Assembly (NCBI GenBank): GCA_025603075.1
Contig: MU626325.1
Location: forward strand, 1 to 64,000
Origin: Neoconidiobolus thromboides FSU 785
Taxonomy: Eukaryota; Entomophthoromycota; Entomophthoromycetes; Entomophthorales; Neoconidiobolaceae
Length of the DNA stretch: 64,000 bases
Direction: 5' to 3'
Positions 23,153 to 34,912 of this stretch are shown one piece after another (within the stretch, counting starts at the first letter, position 1; every line of letters begins with the position of its first letter). The notes below the pieces were generated by a model. The model did not search any database. It was not told the origin of the DNA and saw only the letters and a program-made list of their open reading frames with translations. Both the position numbers and the translations under genes were made by a program.

Positions 23153-23617
23153 TGTGAAATCTCGTACTCAGGGTTTGGAGTCAAGAACAGCTATTGGTGG
23201 GTTGACTACACTATAAGTCGAAAGGTCTTAGTTTATGTGACTAAGATAGACTTGGATTATGAGGAATAGCANNNNNNNNNNNNNNNNNNNNNNNNNNNNN
23301 NNNNNNNNNNNNNNNNNNNNNNNNNNNNNNNNNNNNNNNNNNNNNNNNNNNNNNNNNNNNNNNNNNNNNNNNNNNNNNNNNNNNNNGAATAATTCAGTTA
23401 AAAAGCCTCGAACTATTATACTCTGTAAACTCTTTTATACTCTGAAAAGTATAAATATCAAAATGAGAAGATAATATTGTTTTGGATGAAGCTAGAAATT
23501 CTCATAACAAATCAAAATAAGGACATGGGATTGATTTCCTCTGAGCTCGAGAACACAACAGCTTAGGCGATTGTTATGTTATAATTAACCATGGGACTGA
23601 CAAAGTGATATTTCACA
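23153..23617 (+). mobile_element. LTR-like element, copy 1 (contains assembly gap)
   Basis: Starts TGTGAAAT and ends ATTTCACA, the TG...CA form of an LTR. The 4-bp direct repeat TCAG flanks both sides (23149-23152 and 23618-23621). Internal landmarks shared with the other copies: GGTCTTAG, ACTAAGATAGACTTG, AAAAGCCTCGA, and CTCTGAGCTCGAGAACACAA. An N run lies in the middle. No coding sequence. Confidence 0.7.
23272..23386. other. Assembly gap
   Basis: 115 consecutive N inside LTR-like copy 1. By comparison with copies 2 and 3 the missing part should be the TATATAAGACAAATAG and following section. Confidence 0.99.
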
Positions 23618-23693
23618 TCAGTTCATTAATATCTATAAGTTAATAAGCTTTATTTTAATAAAAAGTATAAATACTAAATCATAAGATTTATTA

Positions 23694-23791
23694 TATGGGG
23701 ATGTATTTTTTAAAAATTTTACTAACAATTTTTCTCCTCAAATAGCGCTTAAAAAATGGAAAAGTAATGAAATCAAAGAAACATCCCCATA
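23694..23791 (+). mobile_element. MITE copy 3
   Basis: TA + TGGGGATGTATTTTT ... AAACATCCCCA + TA, orientation A, with near-perfect terminal repeats. Confidence 0.85.
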
Positions 23792-23974
23792 TATCAAAAA
23801 TATTTTAATTTTAGATAAATTGCTATAATATACAATAGCTTTTTTATTTATTTTAGTTCCTTATTTAGCAAATAAATTTATACTAAAATATCAATAAAAT
23901 TATATTATGTTATTACTTTTATAAATTTTTAATTATTTAAAAATCTTATTTATTTTATAAATTAATACTATAAA

Positions 23975-24542
23975 TGTGAAATTTGATACTTAGTGATTGG
24001 AGTCCATAGCAGCTATTGCCTAGCTGATTATACTGTAAGTCAAAATATCTTAATTTATGTAATTAAGATAGACTTGAACTATGAATAATAATATGTAATA
24101 GGGTATGTAATATGTAAGACAAATAGAATAGACAATACAAATGTAAAATCTACGCAAAATATTATTAAGTAAACTTTGTGGCTTTATTAAACGTTCGAGA
24201 TATCAGTAAATAATTTAGTCAAAAAGCCTCGAGTTACTATATGGGAGTGTTTTTTTTGACTTCATTATTTTTTCCATTTTTAAGCGCTATTTAAGCGGAA
24301 AGTTTGTTAGTAAAACTTTTAAACAAAAAAATACAGCCCCATATTCTAAAGTCTCTTTTATACTCCAACAAGTATGGATATCAAAATGGGGAGATGGTAT
24401 CCTTTGGAGTCATATGGCAGAGATTCTCATAACAAATCAAGATAAGAGCTTGGGATTGATTGTCTCTGAACTCAAGAATATAATGACTTAGGTGATTATT
24501 ATACTATACCCAATCATAGAGCTGACAAAGCGATATTTTACA
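23975..24542 (+). mobile_element. LTR-like element, copy 2, interrupted by a MITE
   Basis: Begins TGTGAAAT and ends ATATTTTACA. Same internal order as copies 1 and 3. Without the inserted MITE (24240-24343) it is about 464 bp. Both ends have point changes and no clear target duplication is left. The right end abuts a partial inverted copy. Confidence 0.7.
24240..24343 (-). mobile_element. MITE copy 4, nested in LTR-like copy 2
   Basis: TA + TGGGAGTGTTTTTTTTGAC ... ATACAGCCCCA + TA, orientation B. It splits the LTR-like sequence between AAAAGCCTCGAG and CTCTTTTATACTCC, which are close together in copy 3, so the MITE inserted later. Confidence 0.85.
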
Positions 24543-24662
24543 TCTATTTGTCTTACATAATTCGTAGCACATTACGTGCTATTCTTCATAACTCAAGTCT
24601 ATCTTAGTCATATAAACTAAAGCCTTTTGACTCCAACCACTAAGTACCACCAGGCTTCACGA
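24543..24662 (-). mobile_element. Partial inverted LTR-like fragment
   Basis: CTATTTGTCTTACATAATTC, then CAAGTCTATCTTAGTCATAT to GCTTCAC match the reverse complement of the first about 120 bp of the LTR-like family (compare 34270-34388). It directly follows copy 2 tail to tail, a chimeric or nested junction. Confidence 0.6.
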
Positions 24663-24687
24663 ATTTAGGTAAATTTATTTAAAAAGC

Positions 24688-24794
24688 TTATGGGGATGTA
24701 TTTTTGTGTTTAGGAATTTTAATAACAATCTTTCCACTCAAATAGTGCTTAAAAAATAGAAAAAGTAATAAAGCCAAAGAAAAACATCCCCATA
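24688..24794 (+). mobile_element. MITE copy 5
   Basis: TA + TGGGGATGTATTTTTGTG ... AAACATCCCCA + TA, orientation A. Confidence 0.85.
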
Positions 24795-24852
24795 TTTTGC
24801 TTCTAAGTAATTTTGATAAAAAAAGCTTGCTTAAACTAAGATTAAATTACAT

Positions 24853-24954
24853 TAGGGGATGTTTTTTGGTTTCATAATTTTTTCCATTTTTTAAGCGCTA
24901 TTGAGTGGAAAAATTGTTGGTAAAGCTCTTAAACAAAAAAATACATCGCCATTA
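24853..24954 (-). mobile_element. MITE copy 6
   Basis: TA + GGGGATGTTTTTTGG ... AATACATCGCCAT + TA, orientation B, 58 bp from copy 5 and pointing the opposite way. Confidence 0.8.
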
Positions 24955-25752
24955 TTAGATTATTCTAAAAGTCAGATTTTTTTTAAAATTATTTATATTA
25001 AAATAGCTATTTTATAAGTTATTTTATAATTAAATATAAAATAATGAGCATGTTTGACTTTCTAATATAAATTTGAATATTTAACTAATTATTATAATTT
25101 TTTTTTAAATTATAAACTGTAATAGTCAAAAAAAATCAAATATAGTTATTAAAAGTTAAATTGTCAATTTACAAAAATTAGTTTGAATATAATTAGTTTG
25201 AATATAATTAGTTTAAATGTAAATTTTATTTTTCAATCTAGGAATCTCTAATTGATGTTGGCTTTAAAATCAATAAATACATAAATATATTGACTTAGAA
25301 TCTTAACTCTATAAAATATTAAAAGATAGTCTCAATCACAGTTTTATTTCTTATTTAGTAATTAAAGTCTCAATATTGTTATATTTCAAACATTTTACTA
25401 AGTTCTCACTGGAGCTTTAAAAATATTAAAGATATTATAAAAAGTTTGAAGTTATTGCTTGTTCCTTTTGAGGTAGCTTCTTGCTTTTTAGTATTATAGA
25501 ATAACATAGTATAAAGATTTGAATAACATAAAAGTTCAATATTTAAAAACTAAAAAGGATAGACCTATTGCTTTAGTGGCCAATCATGATGTTTTAATTG
25601 GTTTTCTTTTTTATAAATAAAACACTTGGGAACTACTAGTCTTTTTGAAAGTATAAAAAAATCAAGCAATTCTAGTGTTTTTATATTTGTTTTTATTTAT
25701 CTCAAGAGAAAGTTTAAACATAACAAAAAAGGATTAAATAAAAGAAATTACA

Positions 25753-27825
25753 ATGATGAGTTATGAAACCCAACAAGTACTTCAGGATCTAACTAAGTTA
25801 GGGTATGGAACTCGAAGGATAAAAGAAGATCCTATAAAATTAATAAGTGAATTAATTGAAGAAGTAATAGATAATCGAAAATACAAAGAAAGAGTACAAT
25901 TATTAGAAGACGCATTAAATTGTGTTAATGAAGAGGTAAACTTAACAGAATAATATTAATTTGATTTTACATTACTAACAATGATTGTTTTTTTTGAATT
26001 GTTTCAATAGATTGAACCTATCTGTAATAAAGTGGAAGAGTTAGGGTTAGAGAATAAAAAATTAAAAGAAGAAGCATTAAATTTAAAATCAAGAGATTAC
26101 AATCGTAGTGTATTAATTAAAAAGTATACTAATGAAATAGAGAATAACAAGTTTGTTGTTCAACAGTTAAACAAGAAAATCAATGAACAAGAAGTTATAT
26201 TTGAAAAAGAAAAAAGGAAACTAGTTGATTTAATGCAGATTAATAGTAATGAGATTTAGTATATGATCAAGTCATGTTTTTAATGTTTTATTATAGTGGA
26301 TAATAATGATGTATTAAATCGATATACAGCTACAATGACAATTGACGAACCATTAGGTAAATTAATTAGTAGATTAATTCAAATGAGATATTAATTATGA
26401 TACTATTTTTTTAGAACCAATGAGGATTAAAAATTCAGGATACTATAAACCAGTACCAATTCAAGTGAATATGATGAAATTGTTAGAAAAAAATAATATG
26501 AAATTAAAAAATGAAAATGAAAATTTAATACTTATTAATGAACAACAACAGTTAAAGGTAAGTAATAGTGGGATGTTATATAATAAATGATAATTTATAT
26601 TTGCTTTAGATTGATACGCTTACGAAAGATATTAATAAATTAAGAGAGAAATTGAGTGATAATAATGATAATATGAATAAAAAAACAGGGAAATATATTG
26701 AAGTTGAAGAATATGAAAAATTAATTAATAATGAACAACAGAATGAAGTATTATGTGAACAAATTGAAACTTTAGAAAAAGTAAAATTATAAATAATAAT
26801 AATAATATTAAACAAGATTAATCATTTTGAATTACTTTAATTAGGAATATTTACAAAAAGAAGAAGAGAAAGAAGAGATTATAAAAAGTTATAATTTAAT
26901 CAAAAATAAAAATAAAATATTAATTAATAAAATGAATAATATGGAAAATTTATTAAGAGAATTTGAAGTGAATAAAAAGAACAATGAACCAGATTATTTA
27001 AAACAAAAAGTAAGTGTTATAATAAGTAATCAGTGCAATTAGTTTAATTGTATTTATTTTTATTTATTTCTATTTATTTCTATTTAGGAAAGAGAAATGA
27101 ATTTAAAAATTAATGAACAAGAAATGATTAATTTAGGTATTAGTAAGTGATAATAATAATAATAGCATTTTATTTTATTAATACTAATATAATAAAAATA
27201 ATAGAAGGTGAAATTAGATTATTAAAAGAACAATTAAAAAAAGATGATTTATATTTTAAATCGATACAAAATCATTTAGTTTATTTACAAAATAAAATTC
27301 ATCGTGGTTTTCCATTAACTAAATCAGATTTAGATTTAAATACAATTAAAGTAGAAGAGGTAATTATTGATTTATTATTGTTAAATTTAATTATGTTGTT
27401 ATTAATATTTATTTGATATTATTTATTTATATTAGATTGAATTAAATAATAATAATTCAACATTAAATTTTAATCAATCTATGAATTCAAAATTTAATGA
27501 GGTAACTCTAATAGATAGATAATATTCTCATATTAATAACATTTTTTATCTAATTTAGTCAATGACAAGGTAGCATTAATATTAAATTTAATTAGTCAAT
27601 CAACTAATAATATGTAATATAATATTTCAATAATAATTATAGTAATAATAGTGAAACACAGAAAATAAAAAGATATAAAAAAGAAAGAGATAACTTAAGA
27701 TTATTATATACTCAAGCTATTCAAGAATTAAAAGAATTAAAGAGAGAATTTAGAAACAAGGTAATTGAATTTTATTAACATATTTTTTAGTTAGTTATTA
27801 ATATATATTATAATAGTCGATTTAG
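25753..27825 (+). CDS. Coiled-coil protein, possible Cep135/Bld10 homolog
   Basis: Model of 12 exons, 458 aa: 25753-25935, 26011-26245, 26297-26368, 26415-26557, 26610-26780, 26845-27009, 27088-27136, 27205-27359, 27436-27501, 27559-27569, 27643-27760, 27817-27825. Almost the whole protein is predicted coiled coil. The N-terminus (VLQDLTKLGYGTRRIKED, then IEPICNKVEELGLENKKLKE) follows the layout of centriolar Cep135/TSGA10 ('LDQLGY...', 'LEPYK.ENARL...'). A later TMTIDEPL resembles the MQIDEPV segment of Cep135. Cep135/Bld10 builds the centriole cartwheel-to-microtubule link. Similarity is judged by eye and the protein is much shorter than animal Cep135, so identity is tentative. The exon 3 donor is ambiguous (26356 or 26368). 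Exon 10 is only 11 nt. The last intron could be retained, with a stop at 27774-27776. Confidence 0.5.
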
Positions 27826-28615
27826 GGATAGTAAAAATGAAAATAATTGATTGTTACCGTTGAGGGGAAGTCAAGTGACTTGTGTTAGCTTCTATTTGTC
27901 CTTGTAGCTTACTAATAAGTTATTAGTGGAGCTTCTATTTATTTATGGATGTATTAGATTGTTACTTATATATAATTTTGTAAGAGATGAAAATGTTTAT
28001 AAAGGAATGAGTTTAATTATAAGATTATTTTTTTAGTTTGTTTTGTTATTTCTGGATTGATTAAAATAAATAAATAATTTCAATAAAAAATAGAATAGAA
28101 TAGTAGAAAATTCTCAGTGTTTAAAATAGCTTTCAAACATTTTAACAACTTTAATATAAAGAATATTTTGTAAATCAACAAAATTAGTAAAAAAATTTCA
28201 AATAAATTTTGAGTTTTAAAAAAAGTTTGTGTAAATAGTAAGAGTTAAAACATTATCCTTATTATTACTACTCCTAACCATCTCATTAGTTAAGAGCCAA
28301 TGGCCAATAATTTTAAACAAAGTATCAGGTGACGTACGTTTATTAGCCATAATATTTCTAATTTTCGAGATAGAGTTAGGGTTTAAAACTCTACCAATAA
28401 AAGTAGTAAATGTAGGAAGAATGAGCTATTGATTGGTTACTTCTTAGTGATTTAAATTTAAATAGGGTTTTCGAATCTATTTAAATTCTCGAAAAATTAG
28501 TGAGAGTGGGAAAATTAATAACATAAAATATAGAATAAAAGTACTATTTGTTTAGCTTGTTATTGTTATTTAGTTTTTTATTTAAATAAGCAATTAGTTA
28601 TTATCATTTTTCAAA
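27826..28615. other. Intergenic spacer
   Basis: Mostly AT-rich. The sequence AGTTAGGGTTT at 28376 and a somewhat G-richer patch at 27860-27920 have no further context. No gene recognised. Confidence 0.4.
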
Positions 28616-30394
28616 ATGAAAGGTCTTTTATCTTTAAATTTAAAAAGAACTAGATGTGTTCCAGGATTAAAATATGCTTTGGGATTAAAGGTAAATACGC
28701 CATTTCGTTATAATTAACTTTTAATATTGTCATTCATGATTCGTAATTACTTACATTTTATTATTTTGTTTAGCATACTCAGTTAAATCTGAATAATTTA
28801 AAGCAATTAAAAGTAAGTAATAATATTACAAAATATAGATATTAGCTAATATAATTATATTATAGTTTAAACCTCAATCTCAATTGTTTCATACTTCTTT
28901 TCAACCACAAAAGATAGTTGCTTTTAATTTAGCTGATATTGGTGAAGGTATTACAGAATGTGAATTAATTCAATGGTAATTTAATATTTTTAATTTAAAT
29001 AAAATATAAATATGCTCTTAATTTTATTACTTTGAAAAAATACATATTATTAACCTTATCTTTTATATATAGGTTTATTCAACCAGGAGATAAAATAGCT
29101 CAATTTGATCGTATTTGTGAAGTACAATCGGATAAAGCATCGGTTGAAATTACATCTCGTTATGATGGTGTTGTTACTAAACTTCATTGTGAAGCTGGTA
29201 ATATGGCAAAAGTAGGATCACCTTTAGTAGATATTGATACTGAAGAAATTGAAGAAGTTTCAACTCTAAAAGAAGAAAAAAATAGTACTTCTGAGGAAAC
29301 AGTAGTTAACACTGTAATTGAAGATATTAAAGTTGAAAGTGAAGTTAGTGATATTGAATTTAGTAATCAAACAACTTTTGCTACCCCAGCTGTACGTCGA
29401 ATTGCTAGAGAAAACAAAGTCAACTTAAGTCAAGTTTTACCTACTGGTAAAGGTAATAGAATTTTAAAAGAAGATATTTTGGCTTTTATTAACGGTAAAC
29501 AAACTCAAGTAGAACAAAAAGGTAAATTTAATATTTATATATATATATAATAATATATAATAATAATATATAACAACTAATTTTGATTTTCTTTTAGTAC
29601 CAGAAAGTAAGGTATTACCAATTAATTTAACTCCAGTTTCAAATGAAGAACAAATAGTACCTTTATCTTTAGTACAAAAAGCTATGTTTAAAACAATGAC
29701 TAATTCATTATCTATTCCTCACTTCGGTTATTCGGATGAATTTAATTTAAATTCTGCTAATCAATTACGTCAACTTATTAATGCTCAATTAGCTAAATCT
29801 AATGATTCAACTAAACCAAAGAAAATATCATATATGCCAATCTTAATTAAAGCTTTGTCTGTAGCATTAAAAGAATTCCCATTACTCAATGCAAGATTAA
29901 TTTATGAGAATGAAGTGCCTAAATTAGCTTATAGAAATTATCATCATATTGGTGTAGCTATGGATACTCCTAATGGCTTATTAGTACCTAATATAAAAAA
30001 TGTAGAGAACAAATCAATTATTGAGATTGCAGAAGAATTAAATAAATTACAAGAAGCTGGTAAAAAGAATTCCATTACTAGTGGAGATTTGAAAAATGGT
30101 ACAATTACATTATCAAATATTGGTACTGTGGGTGGTACTTATCTTTCTCCTGTGGTAGTAACTTCGGAATTATGTATTGGGGCTTTAGGTAGAATCCAAA
30201 AATTACCTAGGTTTGAAGTTAAAGTGGATGAACTTACTGGTAAATCTATTGAAACTGTCGTAGCTCATAATATTATGCCAATTTCCTTTTCAGCTGATCA
30301 TCGTGTGGTGGATGGAGCTACTTTAGCTAGATTTTCTGAAAAATGGCGTCAATTAGTTGAAGATCCAGTAAGTTTAATAGCTTATCTTAAATAA
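28616..30394 (+). CDS. Branched-chain 2-oxoacid dehydrogenase E2 (dihydrolipoyl transacylase), mitochondrial
   Basis: Model: exons 28616-28690, 28774-28812, 28866-28975, 29073-29521, 29598-30394, giving 489 aa. It transfers the branched acyl group from E1 via a lipoyl arm to CoA in valine, leucine and isoleucine breakdown, in the mitochondrial matrix. The basic, Leu-rich N-terminus is a plausible targeting peptide. The lipoyl domain reads FNLADIGEGI, then CEVQSDKASVEITSRYDGVV, with the lipoylated lysine in SDKAS. The exact 'CEVQSDKASVEITSRYDG' form is that of BCKDH, not PDH or OGDH. The E3/E1-binding domain is ATPAVRRIARENKVNLSQV. The catalytic domain ends SADHRVVDGATLARF, with the active-site His. 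It converges with the oxidoreductase gene; the stop codons are 108 bp apart. Confidence 0.93.
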
Positions 30395-30502
30395 ATTTAA
30401 GAAAGATTAGTATAAGTTTAAAAAAATAAAAATTCGTGATTTAATAATTTATAATATAATAGTTATAAATATATAAAAATGTCAAATTTATTTTATTTCA
30501 TT

Positions 30503-31696
30503 TTATTTTGGTAAAAAAGGTGTTAAATTAATATCTTCAGTCTTTTTTTCAAGTAATAGATTAGACATTATATCTCCTGTAATTGGTGCATTTAATATAC
30601 CCCAACAAGAATGACCAGAGGCAATTAAGATCGATGGATTATTAGTTAAAGGGCCAAGGATTGGTAACCCTGTATTAGAATAAGGCAAATAACATACTTG
30701 TTTTTTAATTACATTATAATCCTTTAATTCAGGTATTAATTTGATACCTAATTCAATTAATTTATTAATTGCTTTATCATCAGGAATAATAGAATTCGAA
30801 TGCTCTGGTAAACATACATTATCTCCTAAGCCACAAATATACACCTGTTTATTAGATCTTGGATAAATTTCAATTTCATTGATTTGATTCTTAATTGTTA
30901 TATTAGTAAATAAAACATGTTCCAATACTTTAGCTTTTTCAAAGTTCTCTTGTTTAGGTTCAAAGATAACGGAATGAGCTCTTGAACCGGATATCTTAAA
31001 TTTTAAAGATTGATGAATTTTCTTTAAACTTGGTGTTAAACTAGAGGTCCATGGTCCCATTGATAGCACTACTTTATCCGTTATGAAATCACTATTATTT
31101 ACTAACTTTAAACTTAATTTTCCATCTTTTTCTTCCGTTATTCCATTAACTTCATCATAAATAATCTTGACTCCTCTTTCTTTTATATATTCTTTTATTG
31201 TTTCACAATATTCATGTGGGTTTATTTGAGCACAAGTATTTTTATCACCTAACTTTATAATTTTTAAATCAAATTTTTCATTTAACCAAGTCAAATCATC
31301 TGGAAGATTCTTTTGATTTCTAATGTCTTCTTTTTCTTCTGCCTCTAATTGAAAAGTAACCACTAAAAAAAACAAGCATTAATAAAGTATCATTAAATCA
31401 ATATTTGAAAAAGCTCTAAACTTACCTCTCCTATAACCAAATTTTTTTTCACCATTTAATTCATCCGCTAACTGTTGATGTAATTCAAAACTTTTTCTAG
31501 TTAATTTCCCTAAAGCAGAGTGATCATTCCAATCTAATGCTAAAAATCCTCCTGCTTTACCAGATGCACAAGAAGCTATTGAAGTTCTTTCAATAATTGT
31601 TATTGAGGTTTGAGGCGCTTTTTTAATAAGATAATAAGCAGTGGTTAGGCCAATGATACCGCCTCCTATGATGGTTATAGTTGATGAGGTGGACAT
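30503..31696 (-). CDS. FAD-dependent oxidoreductase, DAO family (Tda3-like)
   Basis: Model: exons 31426-31696 and 30503-31362, intron 63 nt, giving 376 aa. The N-terminal Rossmann dinucleotide fold is clear (TITIIGGGIIGLTTAYYL), followed by a second beta strand ending in Glu (ITIIER) and the flavin-contacting SGKAGGFLA. The C-terminal part has GLPILGPL and GHSCWGILNAPITGDIMSNLL, the family's FAD-closing segment. Family members oxidise amines or amino acids. Fungal Tda3-type proteins have been linked to endosome-Golgi transport, with substrate unknown. The substrate cannot be read from the sequence. There is no signal peptide or PTS1-like C-terminus (it ends PFLPK). Confidence 0.85.
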
Positions 31697-32245
31697 GTCG
31701 TTGGGTTTTATGAAGTAGTAATAGTAAGTAGTTATTGAGTGCTGATGAATTTGTTGAAATTAGAATTTGATATTGAACTTTAAAGTATAAGTTCTTTTTA
31801 AAATACCAAATGAGCTCATTTTTCATCATTAAATTTAGGATAGAAATTAAGGGATAGAATTGTAGGACCAAATTCGAAATAACAGGCTCACTTACCTTTT
31901 GAATTGGAACAATTCATTTTTTGTAAAAATAATGGTAGTCAATTAAAAATTTTAAAATTTCATTAGTTTTAAATTCTATTTCACTAGGAAAGGTTTCAAA
32001 CATGTCCAACTTTTTTTCACTTATTTAGTAATACCTCTAACAATAAATTCGAGAATAATTAGATTTTATATATACAAGTTTCTAAGTTTCTAAGTTCAAT
32101 TAAAATTAAAAATAAAGCTTATTGATTTTGCTTATCTTTTTATGATGTAAATTTTTTTTAAAAATTACTAAATAATTAGATAAAAAATGCTTTCATATGA
32201 ATATACTGTTTTCATAAATGATTCCATACATTTTTATGAAACCAA
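31697..32245. other. Intergenic spacer
   Basis: AT-rich leader and promoter of the oxidoreductase gene, then spacer up to the repeat island. Nothing else seen. Confidence 0.4.
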
Positions 32246-32349
32246 ATGGGGATGTTTTTTTGATTTCATTATTTTTTCCATTTTTTATGCGCTATTTGAG
32301 TAAATAAAATTGTTAGTAAAATTCTTAAATACAAAAATACACTTCCATA
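32246..32349 (-). mobile_element. MITE copy 7
   Basis: AATGGGGATGTTTTTTTGAT ... AATACACTTCCATA, orientation B. The left TA is changed to AA and the right terminal repeat has substitutions. Confidence 0.75.
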
Positions 32350-32736
32350 TATATTTTCAACTTTTTATTATAAGTTGTTTCTATTCTCTTTAACTATATT
32401 ATCTATTATTTCAATACAAACACCCGTTTTATCTATCTATTATTATTACTGTTTAATTTCTTTAATATAAATATTGATTTTTTTTATGACTTATCATAAA
32501 ATTTAAATTATTAAAATTAATATTTATCTAATTTTAAATATATACATATATAAATAGTAATAAAATAAACATATTTAGCAGTTTTAAACTATTTTTATTA
32601 CAACTTTTATATGTTTATTTTATTTACTAAACTCGTCTTTATTTTAATATTTGACTTTTAATCTTTATATTTATTTAAAATGTCATTTAAATTGACAGAA
32701 GTATATTAAAAAAAACTTTTAATAAAGTATTTAAAT

Positions 32737-33211
32737 TGTGAAATCTGGTACTCAGTGTTTGGAGTCAAGAACAACTACTATTGCTTGGTTGACTACACTA
32801 TAAGTCGAAAGGTCTTAGGTTGCGTGACTAAGATAGACTTGGATTATGAGGAATAGCACGTAATAGGTTACAAGCTATATAAGACAAATAGAATAGACAA
32901 TACTAATGTAAAATCTATGTAAAATACTATTAAGAAAACTTAGTGGCTTTATTAAATGTTCGAGATATCAAAGAATAATTCAGTTAAAAAGCCTCGAGCT
33001 ATTATGTTTTAGAATCTCTTTTATACTCCAGCAAGTATAGATATCAAAACGGGAGGATAATATTATTTGAGACGAAGATAGAAATCCTCATAACAAATCA
33101 AAATAAGAGCGTGGGATTGATTGTCTCTGAACTCGAGAACATAACAACTTAAGTGATTATTATACTATACTCAATCATAGAGTTGATAAAGCGATATTCA
33201 TATTTATTATA
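32737..33211 (+). mobile_element. LTR-like element, copy 3 (uninterrupted)
   Basis: Begins TGTGAAATCTGGTACTCAG and ends GCGATATTCATA (eroded end). It is the best complete reference for the family, about 475 bp. It contains GCTATATAAGACAAATAG near 32872, a TATA-like box that would suit an LTR U3 promoter. No ORF of note and no internal retroelement genes beside it. Confidence 0.65.
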
Positions 33212-33676
33212 TTGAAAATCTCCTTTATACTTTATACTAAAACATAATATACACAAAACATAATAATAATAACAATTATGTATTGTAGCTCTTAAACATA
33301 AATATTAAAATGTTAAAATAGTATTTTGGAATTAAGCAATAGTTTTTTTAATCAACTATGGATAAATTCAAAAATGTATTTAATTTTAATAAAAAGATTA
33401 CTTAGATTAAGTAAATTTATTATACAAATTATAATTAAATTATGAGAATTTAACAACTTTTATCAATTTAAGTAATTACTATGATATAATTATTTATAAA
33501 GCTGATAAAACTATCTTCTATAATAAACAATAAATAATATAAAAGCGAAACTTAAATAGTTTAAGCAACAAAAGTTATATAATAATAATAAAAAATTTAA
33601 AAACACAGTTAAGTTAATTAATAATTTCATATATAATTAATAAACTATTTCAATATTAAGATTTGCTATTTAAAAA

Positions 33677-33775
33677 ATGGGAGTGTTTTTTTGACTTCAT
33701 TATTTTTTCCATTTTTTAAGCACTATTTAAGCGGAAAATTTGTTAGTAAAATTCTCAAACACAAAACATCCCCAA
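33677..33775 (-). mobile_element. MITE copy 8
   Basis: AATGGGAGTGTTTTTTTGAC ... AAACATCCCCAAA, orientation B. Confidence 0.8.
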
Positions 33776-33964
33776 ATAATAAATTATTTTATACTTTGAT
33801 TATTTTTTAAAACATAAATTATGAATTCAAATTTATAAAAAATATTTAATTAAAAATAAAAGTAAGCTTTTTTTTAATCAAAATAGTAAAAAATATTATA
33901 GCTATTTATTTTAGTTAATTGTTATAATGATAATGAATATTTAAAAACTTACAAATATCACTAT

Positions 33965-34388
33965 TGTGAAACATCGCTTTGCCAGCTCTATCGTTGAGTA
34001 TAACATAACACTTACTTAAGTTGTTGTGTTCTAAGCTCAGGCACAATGAGTCCCAAGCTTCTATTTTTATTTGCCATGAGAACTTCTAGCTTCATTCCAA
34101 ATAATATTATCTCACCATTTTGATATCCATACTTGTTGGAGTATAAAAGGGATTTTAGAACATAGTAACTCAAGACTTTTTAACTGAATTATTCCCTGGT
34201 ATCTCGTACATTTAATAAAACCATTTAGTTTTCTTAATAGTATTTTACGTATATTTAATTAGTATTGTCTATTCTATTTGTCTTACATAGTCCATAGCCT
34301 ATTGCATGTTACTATTCATGATTCAAGTCTATCTTAGTTATATAAACTAATATCTTTTGACTTCAACTACTGAGTATCCGATTTCACA
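33965..34388 (-). mobile_element. LTR-like element, copy 4 (reverse)
   Basis: Starts TGTGAAACATCGCTTTGCC and ends GATTTCACA, flanked on both sides by CTAT (33961-33964 and 34389-34392). This second independent 4-bp duplication supports integrase-type insertion. It is inverted relative to copy 3, so the two are not a retroelement's paired LTRs. Confidence 0.7.
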
Positions 34389-34912
34389 CTATTTGATATA
34401 AAAATTAACAATTTATTGACTAATAGTATTATTTAATTTATTTATTAACTAAATTAGTATTGATTGAAAAGCTCTTGACTTAGTAATAATCATCAGCTAT
34501 TATTAAAATAATTATATAAAGTCAACTATTTGTAGCTTTAAAGCTAACTTAAATTTGCTTATAATCAGTTTTTTTCAATATATCTCAACTACTACTTAAA
34601 GCCAAAATAAAGGTTTTTAATAATTACTTGATTTATTTTTAGCTCCAGTTAAATATTTGACTTTTATTTAACTTTGACTTTGTTTTTATAAAATCATAAA
34701 TTTTTATTTTATTAGTTTTTGAGTTTTTAAAAAAAATAATCAAAAGATTTGATAATTACAGAACATTCTTATATACGGTATTTTTTTATCAGTGAAACTA
34801 CATTTAAATGGCTTTATATTAAATGATTGATATTCAACTTTTTGTTTTATTATAATAAAGAAAACAAAATTTAAATTTTTTAATTATAAGCTAAAAACTT
34901 TATATGATGATG

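Noticed and set aside
23972-24542. LTR-like elements as a protein- or tRNA-derived SINE
   Set aside because: No convincing A and B boxes of a polymerase III promoter and no 3' A-tail. TG...CA ends and 4-bp duplications favour LTRs.
32737-34388. Copies 3 and 4 as the two LTRs of one retrotransposon
   Set aside because: They are in inverted orientation, only about 750 bp apart, and the sequence between them has no coding potential but contains a MITE.
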